From NCBI GenBank assembly GCA_944382705.1, contig CALWNE010000044.1:1-64000 (forward strand): a stretch of 64,000 nucleotides of DNA, written 5' to 3'. A model generated the notes under the pieces. That model did no database searches and had not been told where the DNA came from. It saw nothing but the letters and a program-made list of their open reading frames with translations. Both the position numbers and the translations under genes were made by a program. Shown here piece after piece: positions 1-8,394 of the stretch. This DNA is from an uncultured Allofournierella sp. GTDB taxonomy: Bacteria > Bacillota > Clostridia > Oscillospirales > Ruminococcaceae. Position 1 is the first letter of the stretch; every line of letters starts with the position of its first letter.

Positions 1-74
1 CAAACGGTCCAGATTGCGCGAAAATACGCCCAACATTTCGCTGCTTTTTCCATCTTCCTTCTTGTTTACAAACC

Positions 75-112
75 AAAAACCTGCTCTGGTCTGATTGCCA
101 AAGCAGGTTTTT
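75..112. terminator. intrinsic terminator, either direction
   Basis: An 11-bp inverted repeat (AAAAACCTGCT at 75-85 with AGCAGGTTTTT at 102-112) ends in a T-run on both strands. Confidence 0.6.
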
Positions 113-122
113 CTACAAGCTG

Positions 123-153
123 AAACCACCGCCCTTTGGGCGGTGGTTTTTTT
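123..153. terminator. intrinsic terminator downstream of nrdG
   Basis: A 12-bp perfect stem (AAACCACCGCCC with GGGCGGTGGTTT) has a 3-nt loop and is followed by Ts to 153 on the plus strand. It closes the nrd operon on the minus strand and could also end a plus-strand gene outside the window. Confidence 0.7.
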
Positions 154-158
154 GATGC

Positions 159-692
159 TTACCAGACCAGCGGTTGTTCCGGCTCGCCTACCCAGCGTTC
201 GGCGGTTTCCCACACAGGGGCACCAGCTGCAAGGCTTTTTGGCACATTTAAAATGCGCTGATTGCGGCTGCCCCGGAACCGGAGTTCCAGGCTTCGCTCT
301 GCCTGCACAAAGGGGCCGTCAATCAGGATGTCCAGCTGTTCCAGCAGGGCTTTTTGATAAGGGGTGCCCTCCAGCAGTTCCTCAAAGGTGTAACCGGTAT
401 AGCTGGCCACCTCGTAGCCGCTGCTGCGGGCCAGCTGCACCAGCTCCAGCAGTTCCGGCCCGGCCTGGGCAAAGGGCTCCCCACCCGAAAGGGTGATGCC
501 CCGGCACAGGGGATTGCGCTGCACCATCTGCAAAATCTGCTGGGGGGTAAACCCGGTACCGCCCTCAAAGGGCCAGGTTTCCGGGTTGTGGCAGCCGGGG
601 CAGTGATGGGGACAGCCCTGAAAAAACACGGTGAACCGCAGGCCAGGGCCGTCCACAATGCTGTCGTTTACAAAACCTGCAATCTGAAGCAT
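159..692 (-). CDS. nrdG: anaerobic ribonucleotide reductase activase NrdG
   Basis: This 177-residue radical-SAM enzyme makes the glycyl radical on class III ribonucleotide reductase, using SAM and a [4Fe-4S] cluster in the cytoplasm. The cluster ligands are the CxxxCxxC motif at C27, C31 and C34, inside FFQGCPHHCPGCHNPETW, and a GGEP motif follows near residue 70. Length fits the family. The ATG lies 3 nt after the stop of the 48-residue glycyl-radical gene and has no clear Shine-Dalgarno of its own, so translation is probably coupled to it. It is the last gene of the nrd operon and is followed by a strong hairpin at 123-153. Confidence 0.95.
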   Translation of the reverse strand: MLQIAGFVNDSIVDGPGLRFTVFFQGCPHHCPGCHNPETWPFEGGTGFTPQQILQMVQRNPLCRGITLSGGEPFAQAGPELLELVQLARSSGYEVASYTGYTFEELLEGTPYQKALLEQLDILIDGPFVQAERSLELRFRGSRNQRILNVPKSLAAGAPVWETAERWVGEPEQPLVW

Positions 693-695
693 GGC

Positions 696-842
696 TTACA
701 GGTGCTTGACGCGATCGCGCTCTTCGGCCTTTTTGGCGTCGTTCCACTTATCCATGGTGCCCACCAGATAGCCGGTGATGCGGCGGATACGCTCGAAGGG
801 TACATCCTTGCCTACAACGGACTGTTTCTGCATTGCTGCCAT
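696..842 (-). CDS. stand-alone glycyl-radical domain of anaerobic ribonucleotide reductase
   Basis: This 48-residue protein contains RRITGYLVG followed by a WN..K..E...RVKHL pattern. That is the hallmark of the extreme C-terminus of class III NrdD, where the Gly of RxxGY(L/I) carries the radical; here it is Gly24. The nrdD gene just upstream ends without such a motif, so the radical domain appears to be a separate polypeptide. The start is set by TAAGGAGG about 8 nt before the ATG at 840-842. A longer in-frame start at 947 has no ribosome site and would cross a terminator hairpin. It presumably associates with NrdD as GrcA/YfiD does with pyruvate formate-lyase; that is inference. Confidence 0.85.
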   Translation of the reverse strand: MAAMQKQSVVGKDVPFERIRRITGYLVGTMDKWNDAKKAEERDRVKHL

Positions 843-894
843 AACAAATACCTCCTTAGGGTTGGGGGCTTTGCGCCGGGGGCGAAAAGCCCAT

Positions 895-936
895 GAAAAA
901 ACTCTGCCGCTGCCCGCTGAGCACACAGCGGCAGAG
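895..936 (-). terminator. terminator-like hairpin between nrdD and the glycyl-radical gene
   Basis: A perfect 11-bp stem (CTCTGCCGCTG at 902-912, CAGCGGCAGAG at 926-936) is followed on the minus strand by six Ts at 896-901. It lies inside the nrd operon and may reduce transcription of the two downstream genes. A second, weaker stem occurs at 867-892. Confidence 0.65.
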
Positions 937-973
937 TTTGGATACATAACTGAATCAACAGGGCCGGAATGGA

Positions 974-3259
974 TTATTCACAGCCACAGAAGATGGGCAC
1001 GGTGGGAAATTTTTTGCGCAGCTCGGCCAGCCGTTCCGGGCTGATGGCCTCGCCGCTGCGGCGGCCGCACCGGGGGCAGGTATCGCCAATTACGCCCACA
1101 TAGCCACACACCGGGTCACGGTCTACGGGGTGGTTGATGCTGCCATAGCCCACGCCGCTGTCATGCATACAGCGCACCACGCTTTCAAAGGCTTCCAGAT
1201 TGTTGGCGGTGTCGCCGTCCAGCTCCACATAGCTGATGTGGCCAGCGTTGGTGAGGGCGTGGTAGGGGCCTTCTTTTTGGATTTTATCATAGGCGGAGAT
1301 GGCAAACCACACGGGAATGTGGAAGCTGTTGGTGTAATATTCCCGGTCGGTAACGCCTTCAATGCTGCCAAAGCGTTTTTGGTCCATGCGGGTGAAACGG
1401 CCGGACAGACCCTCGGCAGGGGTGGCCAGCAGCGAGAAGTTCATCTTCAGCTCCTGGCTCTTACGGTCGCAGAAGTCCCGCATATGCTGCACAATGGCCA
1501 GGCCCTTTTGCTGCATCTCATCGCTTTCGCCGTGATGATGGCCGTACAGGGCGGTGAGGGTTTCGGCCAGGCCGATAAAGCCGATGGACAGGGTACCGTG
1601 CTTGAGCACCTCCCGCACCTCATCGGCAGGGCCCAGCTGGTCGGAATCCAGCCAGACGCCCTGACCCATCAGGAAGGGATAGTTGTATACCCGCTTGGAA
1701 GCCTGAATTTCAAAGCGGTCCAGCAGCTGCTGGGCTACCAGCTCCATCATGGCATCCAGCTTTTTGTAAAACAGGGCTTCGTCCTTCTGGGCCAGCAGGG
1801 CCAGGCGGGGCAGGTTGATGGAGGTAAAGCTCAGGTTGCCGCGGCTGTAACTGATTTCCCGCTCAGGGTCGTACACATTGCCCATAACACGGGTACGGCA
1901 GCCCATGGTTGCAACCTCGGTTTCGGGGCGGCCGGGCAGATAGTATTGCAGGTTAAAGGGCGCATCCAGGAACACATAGTTGGGGAACAGCCGCTTTGCA
2001 CTCACCTTCATGCTCAGCTTGAACAAGTCGTAGTTGGGGTCCTGCTCGTTGTAGTTAACCCCTTCCTTCACCTTAAAGATATGGATGGGGAAGATGGGAG
2101 TCTCGCCATGGCCCAGGCCGGCATCCTCCGCCAGCAGAATATTGCGGATGATCATCCGGCCCTCGGGGCTGGTATCGGTGCCGTAGTTGATGCTGCTGAA
2201 GGGAGTTTGGGCGCCGGCACGGCTGTGCATGGTGTTCAGGTTGTGCACAAAGCCTTCCATGGCCTGGTAGGTATCCCGGTTGGTCTGGCGGTGGGCCCGG
2301 CGGCGGGCGCTTGCCACCAGGCGGTGTGCATCCCGTTCCTCCAGGCGGCCGCTGTCTGCAAGGGCCTGGGCGGTGAGCTGGTCAAACTCCTGCACATTGG
2401 TGCCCAGCCGGGGAGGCTGGCCCATGGCACTGCTTGCCTTTTCCACAGCTTCCTTGGCCAGGGCGCTGCAATCCTCCAGCTCTAAAATATCCTCAATGCA
2501 TTCGGCCAGCTTGCTGGTGTACAGCCGGGCAAAGCTTTTGCGAACGCCCTCGGCCATGCCGTAATCAAAGTTGGGAATGCTCTGGCCGCCGTGCTGATCG
2601 TTCTGGTTGGACTGGATGGCAATGGCCGCCAGGGCTGCGTAGCTGCCAATGCTGTTGGGCTCCCGCAAGAAGCCATGGCCGGTGGAAAAACCGCCGTGGA
2701 ACAGCCGCAGAATATCAATCTGGCAGCAGGTGGTGGTGAGGGAGTAAAAATCAAAGTCGTGGATGTGGATGTCACCCTCGGCGTGGGCCTTGGCCTGTTC
2801 TGGCCGCAGCAGATAGGCGGCGTTATAAGCCTTGGCACCGGCAGTGCCAATTTGCAGCATACTGCCCATGGCGGTGTTGCCGTCAATGTTGGCGTTATCC
2901 CGCTTCATATCGCTGAGACGGGCATCCACATTGGTGATTTCGTCAATGGTCTTCATCAGGGAGGTGTTGGCTTCCCGGATGCGGGTGCGGTTGGCCCGGT
3001 ACAAAATGTACTGTTTGGCCGCTGCATCATGGCCGGTATCCATAAGGGCAGTTTCCACTGCGTCCTGAATCTGCTCAATTTGGGGAGATTGGTCGCCGCA
3101 GTCCAGCTCCAGCTGGCGTGCTGCCCGGGCAGCCACCCGGCCTGCCTCTGTAAAATCGCCCTCTCCGGCAGCTTCCAGGGATTTCATAATGGCATTTACA
3201 ATCTTTTCCTGATCGTATAAAACCACCCGGCCGTCCCGTTTGACAACACTTTTAATCAT
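974..3259 (-). CDS. nrdD: anaerobic ribonucleoside-triphosphate reductase NrdD, main chain
   Basis: A 761-residue class III ribonucleotide reductase large chain that reduces ribonucleotides to deoxyribonucleotides under anaerobiosis. Residues 1-95 form an ATP-cone (SVVKRDGRVVLYDQEKI and a VETALMDTGHDAAAKQY segment); the barrel follows. Near the C-terminus DPVCGYVGVIGDTCPRCG resembles the zinc site, but the first Cys of the usual CxxC is Asp. The chain then ends PTVPIFCGCE with no RRxxGYL radical motif, which is supplied by the next gene. The start at 3259 (MIKSVVKRDG) has AAAGGAG about 11 nt upstream; the longer open frame to 3394 would run through the promoter leader. Two NrdR boxes precede it. 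Confidence 0.93.
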   Translation of the reverse strand: MIKSVVKRDGRVVLYDQEKIVNAIMKSLEAAGEGDFTEAGRVAARAARQLELDCGDQSPQIEQIQDAVETALMDTGHDAAAKQYILYRANRTRIREANTSLMKTIDEITNVDARLSDMKRDNANIDGNTAMGSMLQIGTAGAKAYNAAYLLRPEQAKAHAEGDIHIHDFDFYSLTTTCCQIDILRLFHGGFSTGHGFLREPNSIGSYAALAAIAIQSNQNDQHGGQSIPNFDYGMAEGVRKSFARLYTSKLAECIEDILELEDCSALAKEAVEKASSAMGQPPRLGTNVQEFDQLTAQALADSGRLEERDAHRLVASARRRAHRQTNRDTYQAMEGFVHNLNTMHSRAGAQTPFSSINYGTDTSPEGRMIIRNILLAEDAGLGHGETPIFPIHIFKVKEGVNYNEQDPNYDLFKLSMKVSAKRLFPNYVFLDAPFNLQYYLPGRPETEVATMGCRTRVMGNVYDPEREISYSRGNLSFTSINLPRLALLAQKDEALFYKKLDAMMELVAQQLLDRFEIQASKRVYNYPFLMGQGVWLDSDQLGPADEVREVLKHGTLSIGFIGLAETLTALYGHHHGESDEMQQKGLAIVQHMRDFCDRKSQELKMNFSLLATPAEGLSGRFTRMDQKRFGSIEGVTDREYYTNSFHIPVWFAISAYDKIQKEGPYHALTNAGHISYVELDGDTANNLEAFESVVRCMHDSGVGYGSINHPVDRDPVCGYVGVIGDTCPRCGRRSGEAISPERLAELRKKFPTVPIFCGCE

Positions 3260-3375
3260 GGCTCGTAGTCTCCTTTTCCTGATGGTGAACCGTTGCTTTG
3301 ATAGGGCCAAAAGCCTGAGCAACAAAAGGCCCAGCAGGGCAAAATACGCCGAACTGCCGGGGCCGAAAAAATACA

Positions 3376-3392
3376 GCCGGTAAATTACCGGC
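3376..3392. repeat. 17-bp perfect palindrome in the nrdD leader
   Basis: GCCGGTAA-A-TTACCGGC lies in the untranslated leader of nrdD between the NrdR boxes and the start codon. It could form an RNA hairpin or be an operator; no known factor is recognised. Confidence 0.5.
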
Positions 3393-3402
3393 ACCTGTAT
3401 TT

Positions 3403-3418
3403 TGGGGTATATAGGGTA
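3403..3418 (-). promoter_or_regulatory. NrdR box 2 (downstream)
   Basis: On the minus strand this reads TACCCTATATACCCCA, a partial match to the NrdR box consensus ACACWATATATWGTGT. Its centre is 31 bp from the first box, the three-helical-turn spacing typical of paired NrdR sites. It falls just after the predicted transcription start. Confidence 0.65.
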
Positions 3419-3426
3419 CGGCTACT

Positions 3427-3456
3427 ATTATGGCACCTAGATATAGTGGTTGTCAA
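3427..3456 (-). promoter_or_regulatory. sigma-A promoter of the nrd operon
   Basis: On the minus strand TTGACA (3451-3456) is followed after 18 bp by CATAAT (3427-3432). The spacer is occupied by an NrdR box. Confidence 0.75.
3434..3449 (-). promoter_or_regulatory. NrdR box 1 (upstream)
   Basis: On the minus strand this reads CCACTATATCTAGGTG, a good match to the NrdR box consensus. It lies exactly between the -35 and -10 elements, so repressor binding would block RNA polymerase. The nrdR gene itself is not in the window. Confidence 0.75.
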
Positions 3457-3594
3457 GTGCGGAGGGCGGCAAGAAAGAGAAAGTTTTTGCGGCTTTTTTT
3501 GTGCGTTATGATGACTTGACGAATGCCAAATGTGCCCCTATGTGATACAATAAAAAGGTCATTACCAGGTTTATAAAGCAGGGAGGTTTAGCCC

Positions 3595-4131
3595 ATGGAA
3601 CCACAACTTTGCACCCTTGCAGGGCTGGAATATCAGCTCACCCGCAAGGCGGTAAAAAACATCAATTTGCGGGTACGGCAGGACGGTACTGTTGCGGTGA
3701 GTGCCCCCCATCGCCTGCCCCAGCAGGAGATTGACCGATTTATGGCGGCCCACCTGGCCTGGATTGTATCTGCGCAGCAAAAAATTAACCGGCGCAGCCA
3801 GCAGCCCCCGCTGCCCAGCAAGGAGGAATGCCTGGCGCTGTTTGAGCCCATCAGCGACCGCATCTACCCGGCCTTTGCCCAGGTGCTGGGGGGCGAGCCG
3901 CCCCAATTGGTGGTGCGGGACATGACCAGCCGATGGGGTGTGTGCCACCTGCAAAAAAAGCGCATTACTCTGGCCCGTCAGCTGGCGGTGCAGCCTCTGG
4001 AGGCGGTGGAGTATGTGATACTGCACGAGTACTGCCACTTTGTGCACCCCCATCACCAGCCGCCCTTTTGGCAGCTGGTGGCCCGGTTTATGCCGGATTA
4101 TGCCTGCCGCAGAGCCCTTTTGCGCCAGTAA
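3595..4131 (+). CDS. YgjP-like (SprT/M48-type) metallopeptidase
   Basis: A 178-residue cytoplasmic protein of the COG1451/YgjP family. The zinc-binding signature HEYCHFVHPHHQPPFW near residues 144-159 contains the HExxH catalytic pair and the downstream H...FW typical of the family. The upstream SRWGVCHLQKKRITL segment is the family's conserved SRWGSC-type strand. The start is set by GGGAGG 9 nt before ATG. It has its own promoter (TTGACG ... TACAAT near 3514-3551). The substrate is unknown; members are often annotated as DUF45 proteins. Confidence 0.85.
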   Translation: MEPQLCTLAGLEYQLTRKAVKNINLRVRQDGTVAVSAPHRLPQQEIDRFMAAHLAWIVSAQQKINRRSQQPPLPSKEECLALFEPISDRIYPAFAQVLGGEPPQLVVRDMTSRWGVCHLQKKRITLARQLAVQPLEAVEYVILHEYCHFVHPHHQPPFWQLVARFMPDYACRRALLRQ

Positions 4132-4234
4132 GCAGGACTTTTGCCGGGGCAGGTGACTTTTGCCGGGGAAAAGGTTATAATAGAACAACCGGCCTTGGCC
4201 GGGATCTGCCACAAAGAAAGGAGGGCTTTTTGGA

Positions 4235-5653
4235 TTGGACAGTAAGTATAAGCGGCTGATGAGCAACACAGTACTGTTTGCCTTGAGCAGCTTTTCCTCC
4301 AAATTGCTCGGCATTATTTTGCAGCCCTACATCACCTTTGCCATGGGCGAGGTGGACGAGGTGGGCATCACCAAGCTGGTGCAGCAGATTGGACTTTTGC
4401 TGATTCCGCTGGTAAGCATGGGTGTGAGTTTTGCAATTATACGCTTTGGCCTGGAACGCAGCAACGACAAGCGACAGGTGTTTACCAACGGTTTTTTTAC
4501 CATCTGGGCCGGGTTTGCCCTTATGATTGTGTGTTACCCGCTATTGCAGCTGATACCGCTGTTCAGTGAGTATGCCCTGCTGCTTTACCTTCATGTGCTC
4601 ATGAGCTGTATGCGTACCCTGTGTACTCAGTTTGTGCGCAGCCGTCAGCTGAACCGGCTGGTGGCGGTGGACGGTGTGCTGTGCAGTGCCGCAAACCTGG
4701 GTTTTATGATTTTGTTTTTATCTGGCTTTCACATGGGGGCTCAGGGCTATGTGCTGGCGGTGATTTGCAGCGATGCTCTCAGCAGCCTGTTTGTGTTTGT
4801 GGTGGCAGATTTGCAGCGGTATCTGCGGCTAAAGTCCTTCTCCCTGCCCATGTGGAAAAAGATGATGGCATATGCCCTGCCCATGGTGCCGGCCCAAATC
4901 AGCTTTTGGGTCATCAGTGCCAGCAACCTGTTTTTTGTGCAGATTCTCTGCGAGGGTTACGGCGGCAACACCGGTGAATACTGGGCGGGCCTGCTGAGTG
5001 TGGGCAGCTTCCTGCCCACCATTCTTACGGTTATGGGTACCATCTTTTACGAAGCCTGGCAGCTTTCTGCTGTAACCGAGGAACAGGGCCGGGGGGCCTT
5101 TTTCTCCAAGGTGTTCGGGCTGTACCAAACCCTGCTGTTCTGCTGCTGTTCCGGTATTATTCTGCTGTGCCGGCCCCTGATGTTTTTGTTTAAAGAAAAT
5201 TTCTACAACGCCTGGCAGTTTGTGCCCCTGCTTACCCTGGGGGCCCTGTTTAACTGCTTCAACCAGTTTTTGAGCAGCGTTTATATGGTGGAAAAACGCA
5301 GCACCCTCTCCCTTACCACCATGCTGCCCGGTGCAGTGCTCAACTGCGTGGTCAGCATGGCAATGCTGCCCTTCTTTGGTCCCATTGCGGCTGGGTTTGC
5401 CAGCATGGTAAGTTATCTGCTGGTGTTTGTGCTGCGCATTGTTACCACCCGCAAGCTGCTGCCCATGCGCTTTAAATTTGGCTGGATGAGCTTTAACCTG
5501 CTGCTGATTGGCCTGGAATGCGTGCTCATGCAGATGGAGGTCCCCGGCTGGCCGGTGTGGTGTACTATGATTACCGCAGTGGTCTGCCTTGCAGGCTTAA
5601 AAGACCTGCTGACCACCGCCCGCCAGATGCTGCGCCGCCGCAGAAGGGCTTGA
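4235..5653 (+). CDS. polysaccharide flippase (MOP/Wzx-type membrane protein)
   Basis: A 472-residue integral membrane protein with about 12-14 hydrophobic segments and the layout of the MOP (Wzx/MurJ/MATE) superfamily, which flips lipid-linked sugars across the membrane. The N-terminal MSNTVLFALSSFSSKLLG and the long run of paired helices are typical of Wzx. The start codon is TTG, chosen because AAAGGAGG lies about 8 nt upstream and no earlier start is available. No glycosyltransferase genes accompany it, so the substrate cannot be deduced. It ends in a strong bidirectional terminator. Confidence 0.85.
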   Translation: MDSKYKRLMSNTVLFALSSFSSKLLGIILQPYITFAMGEVDEVGITKLVQQIGLLLIPLVSMGVSFAIIRFGLERSNDKRQVFTNGFFTIWAGFALMIVCYPLLQLIPLFSEYALLLYLHVLMSCMRTLCTQFVRSRQLNRLVAVDGVLCSAANLGFMILFLSGFHMGAQGYVLAVICSDALSSLFVFVVADLQRYLRLKSFSLPMWKKMMAYALPMVPAQISFWVISASNLFFVQILCEGYGGNTGEYWAGLLSVGSFLPTILTVMGTIFYEAWQLSAVTEEQGRGAFFSKVFGLYQTLLFCCCSGIILLCRPLMFLFKENFYNAWQFVPLLTLGALFNCFNQFLSSVYMVEKRSTLSLTTMLPGAVLNCVVSMAMLPFFGPIAAGFASMVSYLLVFVLRIVTTRKLLPMRFKFGWMSFNLLLIGLECVLMQMEVPGWPVWCTMITAVVCLAGLKDLLTTARQMLRRRRRA

Positions 5654-5664
5654 ATCCTGTAATT

Positions 5665-5702
5665 AAAAAGACCTTGTGCCTTTTGGGGCACAAGGTCTTT
5701 TT
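5665..5702. terminator. bidirectional terminator between flippase and CmpB-like gene
   Basis: An 11-bp stem (GACCTTGTGCC / GGCACAAGGTC) is flanked by AAAAA and TTTTT, so it works for both converging genes. Confidence 0.85.
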
Positions 5703-5733
5703 ATGTTGTTTGTAAGCTGAAAGCCCGGCTGGT

Positions 5734-6549
5734 TTACCGGTGCAGGGTGTTTTGGAGCCGTTTTTTCAGCTCGGTCAGCACCTGGCCGTACCGCACACTG
5801 CGCATATGGGGGAAGGCTTTCAGCAGGCGGCCTGCCCGGAACAGGCGGGTGTCGGTAAGCTGGGCCATCAGGAAATCCCGGCGGATTTGCAGCTCGGCCA
5901 CCTTTAAGGGCAGAGCCTGACGGCCTTCTTCCAGGCGTTCGTCCGCAGCCAGGGTTACATCGCTCAGGCCCCGGCTGATGGCATCGCTGCCCCGGCGCAG
6001 CAGCTGGCTGATGTGCTGGATTTCTCCCAGATACTTTTGAATGCCGATGAGGGTGACCAGGGTAACAATGCCGTCCACTAGCAGCACCAGAGAAAATATA
6101 CCCAGCAGTGCCCAGCCCAAGGTAAGGGGAATCAGGTCAATGAGGGCTTGAATGGGTGGATGAAGCAGCAGCACTGCCCCCACCCCCACCACACCCCAGG
6201 CCACACTGAACCGCAGGCAGATGTAGCCGCCCAGGTTAAACCGCTCCCGGGAGTAGTCCCACCAGACGGTGTGGAACAGGGTTTTGAGCACCCAGCCGGT
6301 GATAAGCTCCAGAGTGCTGGTAAGCAGGACGCTGCCCAAAAACAGCAGGAGAATGTGGTGGCGCAATGGCCAGAGCACCAGCAGCACAATCACCATGCCG
6401 CAGCCGTAGATGGGGCAGAGGGGGCCGTTTAAAAACCCCCGGTTTACCCACTCGCCGGTGGTAACGGTGTGGAACACTACCTCCATGCACCAGCCAAGGC
6501 AGGAATAAACAAAAAAGAACCATAAAATTTGGTATACACTAAAAGACAT
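5734..6549 (-). CDS. CmpB-type putative ABC transporter membrane protein
   Basis: A 271-residue protein of the PF06541-type family (putative ABC-transporter type IV, CmpB). The N-terminal half has four or five hydrophobic helices with the family motifs FFVYSCLGWCMEV and VNRGFLNGPLCPIYG; the C-terminal third is soluble and charged. The function of the family is not established. The start follows GAAGGAGG by about 6 nt. No ATP-binding partner lies next to it. Confidence 0.8.
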   Translation of the reverse strand: MSFSVYQILWFFFVYSCLGWCMEVVFHTVTTGEWVNRGFLNGPLCPIYGCGMVIVLLVLWPLRHHILLLFLGSVLLTSTLELITGWVLKTLFHTVWWDYSRERFNLGGYICLRFSVAWGVVGVGAVLLLHPPIQALIDLIPLTLGWALLGIFSLVLLVDGIVTLVTLIGIQKYLGEIQHISQLLRRGSDAISRGLSDVTLAADERLEEGRQALPLKVAELQIRRDFLMAQLTDTRLFRAGRLLKAFPHMRSVRYGQVLTELKKRLQNTLHR

Positions 6550-6729
6550 GAAAAACCTCCTTCAAAGCAGGGAAAGCCCTTGCGCAGAGATTGCAGGGCT
6601 TTAGTATACTCCTTTCCGGCTGGGGCTGCAAGTGGTGCGCCGCAAAGAAATTCGTGCTATACTATATAAAAAGAACAAAGCAGAACTCTGGCTGCAAAGC
6701 CCAGTGGTACAAAGGGGGGGAGCACCGGG

Positions 6730-8010
6730 ATGGAACGATGGATTTTGCACTGTGACTGCAACAGCTTTTATGCCAGTGTGGAGCTGCTGCGCCACCCGGA
6801 ACTGCGAGAGCGATGTGTGGCTGTATGCGGCGACCCGGAAAGCCGACAGGGCATTATTTTGGCCAAGAACGAGCCAGCCAAACGGCGGGGCGTTAAAACG
6901 GCCCAGGTGATCTGGCAGGCAAAACAGGCCTGCCCGGAGTTGATACTGCTGCCGCCCCACCGGGAGGACTACACCCGCTATTCCCGTTTGCTGAATGAGC
7001 TGTACTATTCGGTAACGGACAGGGTGGAGCCCTTTGGGATTGACGAAAGCTGGCTGGATGTAACCGGCAGCTGGCAGCTGTTTGCAAAAAGTCCCTGGCA
7101 GCTGGCGGACCAGCTGCGCCAGAAGGTGCGCCAGGAAACCGGGCTGACCATTTCGGTGGGGGTGAGCTTTAATAAGGTGTTTGCCAAGCTGGGGAGCGAC
7201 TACAAAAAGCCGGACGCCACCACCCTTATCACCCCACAAAACTTCCGGCAGCTGGTTTGGCCGCTGCCGGTGGGGGATTTGCTGTATGTGGGCCGCAGTG
7301 CTGCCCAGAGGTTGGCCGGGCAGGGGATTTACACCATTGGGCAGCTGGCCCAGGCGGACCCTGGGGCCATGGAGCAGCTGCTGGGCCGCCAGGGCCTTCA
7401 GCTGGTGCGGTATGCCCAGGGGCTGGACGATGAGCCGGTGCGCCGCTATGGTGAGCGGGAACCGGTAAAAAGTGTGGGCAACGGCACCACCTTTAAGCGT
7501 AGCCTGGTGGGCCAGCGGGAAATTCAGCTGGCACTGGGTGTGCTGGCAGACGAGGTGGCCGCCCGGCTGCGGCGCAAGGGCCTGTGGGCCGGGGCGGTGC
7601 AGGTGACGGTGCGGGACGATGCCATGAAAACCATCACCCGGCAAAAGCAGCTGCCCACCAGCAGCCACCTGGCCAAGGAACTGGCGGAGGGTTGCTGGCA
7701 GCTGATGCGCCAGCATTGGGATATGCGCCAGCCGGTGCGGATGCTCACCGTAACCGCCCAAAGCCTGACCACCGAGCCCTTTGCGGTGCAGCAGAGCTTT
7801 TTGGAGGAGGTTCCCCAGCCGGACAAAAAGCGGGAACGGCTGGAGCAAAGCCTGGATGCCATCCGCAGCAAATATGGCCGGGGCGCCATTGGTGCAGGGG
7901 GCATTTTGAACAACCAGCTGGGGCTGGGCAGCCTGGGCATTGAACCCGTCCGGGAGGAACAGCCTAGAGCCTTTGCCGCACCCCCACCCATACAAAAACA
8001 GGAGGAATAA
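6730..8010 (+). CDS. dinB: Y-family DNA polymerase (DinB/Pol IV-like)
   Basis: A 426-residue error-prone translesion polymerase. The first catalytic motif is HCDCNSFYASVE (Asp9) and the second is GIDESWLD (Asp105, Glu106), both intact; a little-finger domain fills the C-terminal part. The DCNSFY form is closer to many Gram-positive UmuC/DinB variants than to E. coli DinB. The start ATG has a GGGGGAG site upstream and a TATACTATATAA promoter-like sequence about 70 bp before it. A Dabb-domain gene follows after 3 nt. No LexA box was recognised. Confidence 0.88.
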   Translation: MERWILHCDCNSFYASVELLRHPELRERCVAVCGDPESRQGIILAKNEPAKRRGVKTAQVIWQAKQACPELILLPPHREDYTRYSRLLNELYYSVTDRVEPFGIDESWLDVTGSWQLFAKSPWQLADQLRQKVRQETGLTISVGVSFNKVFAKLGSDYKKPDATTLITPQNFRQLVWPLPVGDLLYVGRSAAQRLAGQGIYTIGQLAQADPGAMEQLLGRQGLQLVRYAQGLDDEPVRRYGEREPVKSVGNGTTFKRSLVGQREIQLALGVLADEVAARLRRKGLWAGAVQVTVRDDAMKTITRQKQLPTSSHLAKELAEGCWQLMRQHWDMRQPVRMLTVTAQSLTTEPFAVQQSFLEEVPQPDKKRERLEQSLDAIRSKYGRGAIGAGGILNNQLGLGSLGIEPVREEQPRAFAAPPPIQKQEE

Positions 8011-8013
8011 CCC

Positions 8014-8283
8014 ATGGTAACACACATTGTATTATGGAACTTGAAGGATAAGACCCAGGCACCGGAATTAAAACGGCAGCTGGAGGGTCTGGTGGGCCGT
8101 GCCCCTGGCCTGGTGAGTGCCCAGGTGGGGCTTGGCTTTGCAGGCAGCGATGTGGCACTTATCGCCCAGCTGACCGACCGCCAGGGTCTAGAGGACTATC
8201 AGGCCTATGAACCCCATGTAAAAATCAAGGAATGGGTGGCCACCATTGCAAGCCAGCGCACAGTGTGCGACTTTGAGTGCTGA
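8014..8283 (+). CDS. Dabb (stress-responsive A/B barrel) protein
   Basis: An 89-residue protein with the dimeric alpha-beta barrel pattern: MVTHIVLWNLKD at the start, and a YEPHVKIKEWV segment near the end that matches the family's HP-x-H-x-x-V region. Roles of such proteins vary and no substrate can be named. It starts 3 nt after dinB behind CAGGAGGAA, so the two are co-transcribed. A hairpin at 8304-8354 follows. Confidence 0.8.
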   Translation: MVTHIVLWNLKDKTQAPELKRQLEGLVGRAPGLVSAQVGLGFAGSDVALIAQLTDRQGLEDYQAYEPHVKIKEWVATIASQRTVCDFEC

Positions 8284-8303
8284 ATCCGGCCTTTTGCCCA
8301 CCA

Positions 8304-8354
8304 TAAAAAGAACAGCCGAACTATCCTGTTTTGCGGCAGGGGGTTCGGCTGTTT
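8304..8354. terminator. terminator between the Dabb gene and trmB
   Basis: An 11-bp stem (AACAGCCGAAC at 8311-8321, GTTCGGCTGTT at 8343-8353) has an inner CCTG/CAGG pair. Five As on the plus strand just before it give a T-run for trmB on the minus strand. Confidence 0.65.
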
Positions 8355-8394
8355 GTGCTATAAAGGGTTGCTGGGCGGCAGCAGCACAGGCTGT

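Larger units (their letters stand above)
1..158. other. left edge; no confident gene, two terminator hairpins
   Basis: No convincing gene is visible apart from two hairpins listed separately. A minus-strand ATG at 51-53, preceded by AAGAAGGA, opens a frame that runs off the left edge (it would begin MEKAAKCWAYF). It could be the start of a gene lying mostly outside the window, but 17 residues are too few to judge. Confidence 0.3.
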
